8,325 bases of DNA from Actinomycetota bacterium. GTDB taxonomy: Bacteria > Actinomycetota > Aquicultoria > Aquicultorales > Aquicultoraceae. A program made the position numbers and the translations under genes. The notes under the pieces were generated by a model, which was not told the DNA's origin, ran no database searches, and was given only the letters and a program-made list of their open reading frames with translations. The DNA is taken from positions 1 to 8,325 of the forward strand of contig JASEIR010000091.1 of the NCBI GenBank assembly GCA_030017355.1, in the 5' to 3' direction. This document shows positions 5,373 to 8,325 of this stretch, one piece after another (position 1 is the stretch's first letter; every line of letters begins with the position of its first letter).

Positions 5373-5643
5373 GCTTGTTGGTTGAGAGGTGGAAGCAACA
5401 CAACCAGCTCGCCATGTTCTTTTCGCCTCCATTTGCGCGACCTGGGCTACGCCTCGTTTAATGATTTTGCCGCCGCTGCTACACTCGGGGTAGCCTCAGG
5501 TGTGCTCAGATGTCGGCTCAAATGAACAATGGCTTCGCTAGCTTAAGAGTTATTTTAAAGTAGTCCAGTGGCATGGATGTACTTTCATTTTCCACACTCG
5601 AGTGCGGCATCTCCGGGCAACGCTTGTTCTAGCGCGCTGTAAA
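5373..5643. other. Noncoding gap between KGG paralogues 4 and 5
   Basis: The gap between the two genes runs from 5296 to 5694. This part holds no ORF with an SD and no recognisable protein on either strand. It is more GC-rich than the flanking gaps. It contains an imperfect inverted repeat (5441-5450 with 5490-5500, one bulged base, about 39 nt apart) and a 10-bp palindrome CACTCGAGTG (5595-5604). I see no tRNA, riboswitch or insertion-sequence ends. It could be degraded sequence left by the duplication that made paralogue 5, or hold a small RNA. Confidence 0.4.
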
Positions 5644-5668
5644 GTTTAGATGAAGTAACCGCGGGTAT
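5644..5668 (+). promoter_or_regulatory. SigB-type promoter of the fifth KGG gene
   Basis: GTTTAG (5644-5649), 13-nt spacer, GGGTAT (5663-5668). It has the same geometry as the promoter of paralogue 4, with one mismatch in the -35. The expected start near 5675 gives a leader of about 20 nt before the ATG at 5695. Confidence 0.78.
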
Positions 5669-5694
5669 CAAATAATTGAAAGGGGGCGAAATAA

Positions 5695-5982
5695 ATGGCA
5701 GAGCAGAAAGGCAAGATGACGGTCAGCGAGGCTGGGCGCAAAGGCGGCGAGGCCACCTCGAAAAAATATGGACATGAGTTCTATGAAAAAATCGGTGAAA
5801 AAGGCGGCGAGACAACATCAGAAAAGTATGGGCGCGGATTTTATGAGGAGATTGGTCATAAGGGCGGAAAGAAAGGCGGAAACGTAGTAAAACAGAAATA
5901 CGGACATGAATTTTACGAGGAGATTGGCCACAAGGGCGGCCAGAAAGTCAGGGAATTGATTGAACGCGGGAAGATGGCATAG
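5695..5982 (+). CDS. KGG-repeat stress hydrophilin, GsiB-like (paralogue 5, three modules)
   Basis: At 95 residues this is the longest of the five. N-cap MAEQKGKMTVSEA; modules at 14-33 (GRKGGEATSKKYGHEFYEKI), 34-53 (GEKGGETTSEKYGRGFYEEI) and 54-77 (24 residues, with the extra KGGK also seen in paralogue 4); C-cap GHKGGQKVRELIERGKMA (78-95). The ATG at 5695 follows GAAAGGGGGCGAAATAA, nearly the same leader as paralogue 4. A SigB-type promoter lies upstream and a strong terminator downstream, so it is a monocistronic unit. Bacillus GsiB has a comparable run of KGGEATSK repeats. Module number apparently varies by duplication of 60-bp units. Confidence 0.92.
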   Translation: MAEQKGKMTVSEAGRKGGEATSKKYGHEFYEKIGEKGGETTSEKYGRGFYEEIGHKGGKKGGNVVKQKYGHEFYEEIGHKGGQKVRELIERGKMA

Positions 5983-6001
5983 TCATTGACTGTTATTTAT
6001 T

Positions 6002-6033
6002 AAAGCAGCAGGCTAGTAGCCTGCTGCTTTTTT
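6002..6033 (+). terminator. Intrinsic terminator after KGG paralogue 5
   Basis: A perfect 13-bp stem (6002-6014 with 6018-6030) closes an AGT loop, and the T-run covers 6028-6033. It lies 20 nt after the stop codon and separates the KGG genes from the phosphoribosyltransferase operon. Confidence 0.9.
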
Positions 6034-6105
6034 GATAAAATGGTATTACTATGTTAGCTTTGATGTATTGGAGGCTGCCTTTGTTTGCTATGGTCGGTGG
6101 TTTAA

Positions 6106-6732
6106 ATGTTTACAGATCGCGTTGATGCTGGACGCCAATTAGCTCGCAGGTTAGAGGCATACAGAGAAACCGATGCAGTAGTACTTGCTATACCAAGAGG
6201 GGGTGTTGTTGTTGGCGATCAGGTTGCAAGAGTTCTGGGCTTGCAGCTTGATCTCATAATCCCGCGAAAGATAGGAGCACCTGGCAATCCAGAGCTTGCT
6301 ATAGGCGCAATTGCAAGGGGCGAGCCAATGATAAATAGGTCGCTTGTTCGGGAGCTTGGAGTACCAGAGTCTTATATAGCTGAAGAGGCTAAAAGGCAAA
6401 TGGATGAGATCAACCGAAGGCAAAAGCTTTACCTTGGCGACCGGGCTCCAATTGAGCTCCAAAATCGAGTTGTGATAATTGTTGATGACGGGTTGGCAAC
6501 TGGCTATACAGCGCTGGCAGCAATTAACGCGGTTAGGCAGCAGCACCCTAAAAAAATTGTCTTAGCAGTCCCAGTTGCTCCTGTAGATACTTGCGAACGC
6601 CTAAGAACGGAAGTTGATGAAATTGTTTGCCTTGAGGTGCATGAGCTATTCTTTGCTGTTGGGCAATTCTACGAAGTTTTTGAACAAACAACTGACGATG
6701 AGGTTATTGAAATTATGAGTAGGTATCGCTAG
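6106..6732 (+). CDS. Phosphoribosyltransferase-domain protein (type I PRTase fold)
   Basis: A 208-residue protein with the type I phosphoribosyltransferase fold. The PRPP-binding loop is VVIIVDDGLATGYT (122-135) with the acidic pair D127-D128. The N-terminal part has AIPRGGVVVG (29-38) and PRKIGAPGNPELAIGAIA (53-70), typical of a widespread family of putative PRTases often found near stress or phosphate-linked genes. LRTEVDEIVCL (166-176) and FYEVFEQTTDDEV (188-200) are the family C-terminal elements. The substrate base is unknown. The ATG at 6106 has GGTGG at 6096-6100 as SD. The archaemetzincin gene starts 26 nt after its stop, so the two are probably cotranscribed. No SigB-type promoter is seen upstream, which suggests different control from the KGG genes. 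Confidence 0.87.
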   Translation: MFTDRVDAGRQLARRLEAYRETDAVVLAIPRGGVVVGDQVARVLGLQLDLIIPRKIGAPGNPELAIGAIARGEPMINRSLVRELGVPESYIAEEAKRQMDEINRRQKLYLGDRAPIELQNRVVIIVDDGLATGYTALAAINAVRQQHPKKIVLAVPVAPVDTCERLRTEVDEIVCLEVHELFFAVGQFYEVFEQTTDDEVIEIMSRYR

Positions 6733-6748
6733 GCCGGGTATCGCTAGG
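6722..6748 (+). repeat. Short direct repeat over the PRTase stop codon
   Basis: GGTATCGCTAGG occurs at 6722-6733 and again at 6737-6748, with a 15-bp period. The first copy contains the TAG stop of the PRTase gene. The second lies just before the archaemetzincin SD. It looks like a small slippage duplication. Confidence 0.75.
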
Positions 6749-6758
6749 GGGCTATAGT

Positions 6759-7328
6759 TTGAGTTTGGGAGCAGGTTCCGAGGCGGAGAGCAAGTATATC
6801 GAAGGAGAGAAGAAGTACCTTTACGTATTGCCAATAGGCAACATCGATCAAGAAATTTTGCAATATATTTTAAAGATCATCGAGAAAAAGTTTAATCTAC
6901 CTGCAAAGCTTGGCACTGCCATTAAGATACCAGACAACGCATTTAATCCTGTTCGAGGCCAATATGATGCCAGCATAATGTTGAATGGCGTAAGAGCAGT
7001 CAGTCCTTCTAACACAAAAAAGGTTCTTGCAGTAACTGAAGAGGACATTTTCTCAAATAACCTTAACTTTATTTTTGGCCAGGCTATCCTTGGCGGGTGC
7101 TGCGGAATAATCTCGCTGTCCCGCTTGCGTGCAGGAACAGATAAAACCAATGGCAAGCAGCTTTTTCTTCAAAGAGTTGAAAAGGAGGCAGTTCACGAGT
7201 TAGGTCATACCTTTGGCCTAAGGCATTGCTCAAACCCACGATGTGTTATGTATTTCTCCAATAGCCTTGCAGATACAGATAGAAAGAGCGCTGATTTTTG
7301 CCAAGAATGTGGTTTTCCAATATATTGA
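6759..7328 (+). CDS. Archaemetzincin family zinc metalloprotease
   Basis: A 189-residue protein of the archaemetzincin family: zinc peptidases common in archaea, patchy in bacteria, and found as AMZ1/2 in vertebrates. Residues 21-44 give the opening LYVLPIGNIDQEILQYILKI. The catalytic motif HELGHTFGLRHC (146-157) supplies zinc ligands H146, H150 and H156 and the base E147. Next come C162 and M164 (the Met-turn) and a CxxC at 181-184, forming the second zinc site characteristic of the family. Sixteen residues separate M164 from C181, close to the 17 in the family pattern. The N-terminus is somewhat extended. The TTG at 6759 is chosen because AGGGGG (6746-6751) lies 7 nt upstream. TTG at 6765 is an alternative. 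There is no signal peptide, so it is cytoplasmic. It is likely an operon with the PRTase gene. Natural substrates are not established for bacterial members. Confidence 0.93.
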   Translation: MSLGAGSEAESKYIEGEKKYLYVLPIGNIDQEILQYILKIIEKKFNLPAKLGTAIKIPDNAFNPVRGQYDASIMLNGVRAVSPSNTKKVLAVTEEDIFSNNLNFIFGQAILGGCCGIISLSRLRAGTDKTNGKQLFLQRVEKEAVHELGHTFGLRHCSNPRCVMYFSNSLADTDRKSADFCQECGFPIY

Positions 7329-7420
7329 TCTAAAGGATTCAAAGGTCTTGTGTTATGCGTTTTCTTATTTTAAGAATTAAATAAGTGAACTAAATAAGTT
7401 TTTGTTTAATTTAAATTTTT

Positions 7421-7446
7421 GTTTAGCCAGCGCTTGTTTAGGGAAA
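7421..7446 (+). promoter_or_regulatory. Upstream SigB-type promoter candidate of rsbV
   Basis: GTTTAG (7421-7426), 14-nt spacer, GGGAAA (7441-7446). The -10 fits GGGWAW. It overlaps the next candidate, whose -35 lies in its spacer and shares base 7441, so only one can be occupied at a time. Confidence 0.45.
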
Positions 7447-7462
7447 AATATCCGAGGGGTAA
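7436..7462 (+). promoter_or_regulatory. SigB-type promoter of the rsbV-rsbW operon
   Basis: GTTTAG (7436-7441), 15-nt spacer, GGGTAA (7457-7462). It implies autoregulation of the anti-sigma/antagonist operon, as in the B. subtilis sigB operon. The spacer is at the long end of the accepted range. The leader to the GTG at 7588 is about 120 nt, with no recognisable riboswitch. It contains AAGCTAGCT, also present in the leader of KGG paralogue 1. Confidence 0.62.
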
Positions 7463-7587
7463 TCTAGTAAGTAACCAAGCTAGCTATTATATATTAAAGA
7501 TGGCGACTTGGAAGCTCGATATGCTTATGGTTTGGCGTCAATGCTGGCGTGGTATAAGTTCTTGAGAGAAAATTGGAGGTGTCATAC

Positions 7588-7932
7588 GTGGATTTAAAAA
7601 TTGAGAGCAAGGAAGTAAATGGTATCGGTGTCATTGTTCTCGAGGGAGAGGTTGATGTATACACGGCACCCAAGCTAAAAAGTCGCCTAATTGATATGGT
7701 CGATGAGGGTAAGTATAATATAGTAATTGATTTGCAAAAAGTAGAATTTATGGATAGCTCTGGTTTAGGTGTGCTTGTAGGTGGACTTAAGCGAGTGAAA
7801 TCGCATCAGGGGTCGATTTCTTTAGTTATAACGCAAGAGAATATTCTAAAGATCTTCAGGATAACTGGTCTTGTTAAGGTATTCCCCATCTTTTCATCCG
7901 AAGAAGAGGCTATTAGTAGCTTAAAAGGATAA
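7588..7932 (+). CDS. rsbV: Anti-sigma factor antagonist RsbV (STAS domain)
   Basis: A 114-residue single STAS-domain protein. RsbV binds the anti-sigma kinase RsbW and frees the sigma factor. Phosphorylation on a conserved Ser by the kinase switches it off. The signature FMDSSGLGVLVGGL spans residues 54-67; by alignment with RsbV/SpoIIAA the phosphorylated Ser is S57. The N-terminal strand IGVIVLEGEVDVYTAPKL (13-30) and the C-terminal FRITGLVKVFPIFSSEEEAI (90-109) are typical. The GTG at 7588 is taken as start because TTGGAGGTG (7573-7581) is its SD. The upstream TTG at 7573 lies inside that SD and would add five residues. The rsbW-like gene follows after 3 nt, so the two are translationally linked. 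SigB-type promoters lie upstream. Confidence 0.93.
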   Translation: MDLKIESKEVNGIGVIVLEGEVDVYTAPKLKSRLIDMVDEGKYNIVIDLQKVEFMDSSGLGVLVGGLKRVKSHQGSISLVITQENILKIFRITGLVKVFPIFSSEEEAISSLKG

Positions 7933-7935
7933 TAG

Positions 7936-8325
7936 GTGAGTGTTTTAAACCAGCCAATAGAGTTAAAAATTCCAGCAAAGCCGGAATATGTTAGTATTGC
8001 AAGGCTTATTGCAGCAGCATTTGCCGGGCTTCTGGGCTTTGATAGTGAGGCGGTTGATGATATAAAAATCGCCATCTCTGAAGCATGCACAAGTGCCATC
8101 ATACATCTCCACAAGCAGGCCGAGGATGAAGAAAAACTCATTGATGTCCTTTTATACGTTGCAGCTAACAAGCTTCTACTAGATATCAAATATTCACTAA
8201 GGGAAGTAACACCACTCGAAAAAACAGCCGCTCAATTATATGATAGAGACTTAGGAATGAGCGTTTTAACAAGCTTAATGGACAAGGTTGAAATCATAAA
8301 AGTAAAGGGCAACGGAGTCGTCATC
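7936..8325 (+). CDS. rsbW: RsbW-like anti-sigma factor (HATPase fold), degenerate ATP site, cut by window end
   Basis: The first 130 residues of an RsbW/SpoIIAB-like anti-sigma factor, running off the window end. The opening PIELKIPAKPEYVSIARLIA and the GFDSEAVDDIKIAISEAC block (34-51) are classical RsbW, and LGMSVLTSLMDKVEI (106-120) matches the C-terminal G2 region and following helix. Two kinase features are missing. The N-box reads EACTSAIIH (49-57), with Ser53 where the Mg-binding Asn is expected. The G1 box (DxGxG) is absent, with YSLREVTPLEK (86-96) in its place. The protein may still bind the sigma factor but be a poor kinase. The GTG at 7936 follows AAAAGGA (7923-7929) at 6 nt and lies 3 nt after the rsbV stop. 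A sigma factor gene would be expected just beyond the window. An RsbW paralogue of different specificity is an alternative. Confidence 0.85.
   Translation, partial: MSVLNQPIELKIPAKPEYVSIARLIAAAFAGLLGFDSEAVDDIKIAISEACTSAIIHLHKQAEDEEKLIDVLLYVAANKLLLDIKYSLREVTPLEKTAAQLYDRDLGMSVLTSLMDKVEIIKVKGNGVVI

Noticed and set aside
5456..5493. GTTTAA and GGGTAG in the gap between paralogues 4 and 5 as another SigB-type promoter
   Set aside because: The spacer is 26 nt, far outside the 12-15 nt range, and no gene follows closely.
2819..5982. CRISPR-like reading of the regular repeats at about 60-bp period
   Set aside because: The repeats are in-frame coding modules with codon-level variation and no spacers, explained by the KGG protein repeats.
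6151..6546. A 131-codon minus-strand ORF inside the phosphoribosyltransferase gene
   Set aside because: It is fully contained in a convincing gene and its translation resembles no protein family.
7500..7565. A 21-residue Trp-containing ORF in the rsbV leader
   Set aside because: It has no SD before its ATG and no conserved pattern; could be chance in a 120-nt leader.

Overview
The window is bacterial, about 45% GC by eye, with strong Shine-Dalgarno (SD) sequences and frequent GTG/TTG starts. It ends in an RsbV/RsbW pair and carries repeated promoter-like elements of the GTTTAA-N12-15-GGGTAT type, the consensus of the general-stress sigma factor SigB. This points to a Gram-positive-type lineage (Bacillota or a deep Actinomycetota branch). 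The archaemetzincin and the RimK/LysX-type ligase would suit an anaerobic or thermal-environment lineage, but I cannot name a taxon from the sequence.

Layout. 1-1790: a metallo-beta-lactamase-fold hydrolase (+) behind a 28-bp tandem duplication that carries its SD, converging with a DUF72 protein (-) whose real N-terminus lies upstream of its first ATG. 1790-2677: a RimK/LysX-like ATP-grasp ligase starting at TTG. 2683-5982: five small paralogous genes encoding KGG-repeat hydrophilins of the GsiB / group-1 LEA type, at 2819, 3143, 3497, 5062 and 5695. The series is interrupted by a CarB-like ATP-grasp protein on the minus strand (3713-4897). 6106-7328: a phosphoribosyltransferase and an archaemetzincin, probably one operon. 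7421-8325: an rsbV gene and a truncated rsbW-like gene.

How it fits together. Four of the five KGG genes are preceded by a near-consensus SigB-type promoter: GTTTAA-N13-GGGTAA, GTTTAG-N14-GGGTAC, GTTTAA-N13-GGGTAT and GTTTAG-N13-GGGTAT. The rsbV gene has two overlapping copies, and the RimK-like gene has a weaker one. In Bacillus subtilis gsiB is a classic SigB target and the rsbV-rsbW-sigB operon is autoregulated from a SigB promoter. The window therefore reads as a locally clustered SigB-type stress regulon: sensing and switch genes next to an expanded family of predicted desiccation/stress hydrophilins. The five hydrophilins share the same N- and C-terminal caps but carry 1, 2 or 3 copies of a 20-residue module.

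Most notable oddities. The RsbW-like protein lacks the N-box Asn and the G1 (DxGxG) ATP-binding motif, so it may not be an active kinase. A 53-aa KGG gene is easily missed because of its size. A perfect 26-bp palindrome serves as a terminator and overlaps the stop codon of the opposing gene. The DUF72 gene appears to start at a non-AUG codon.
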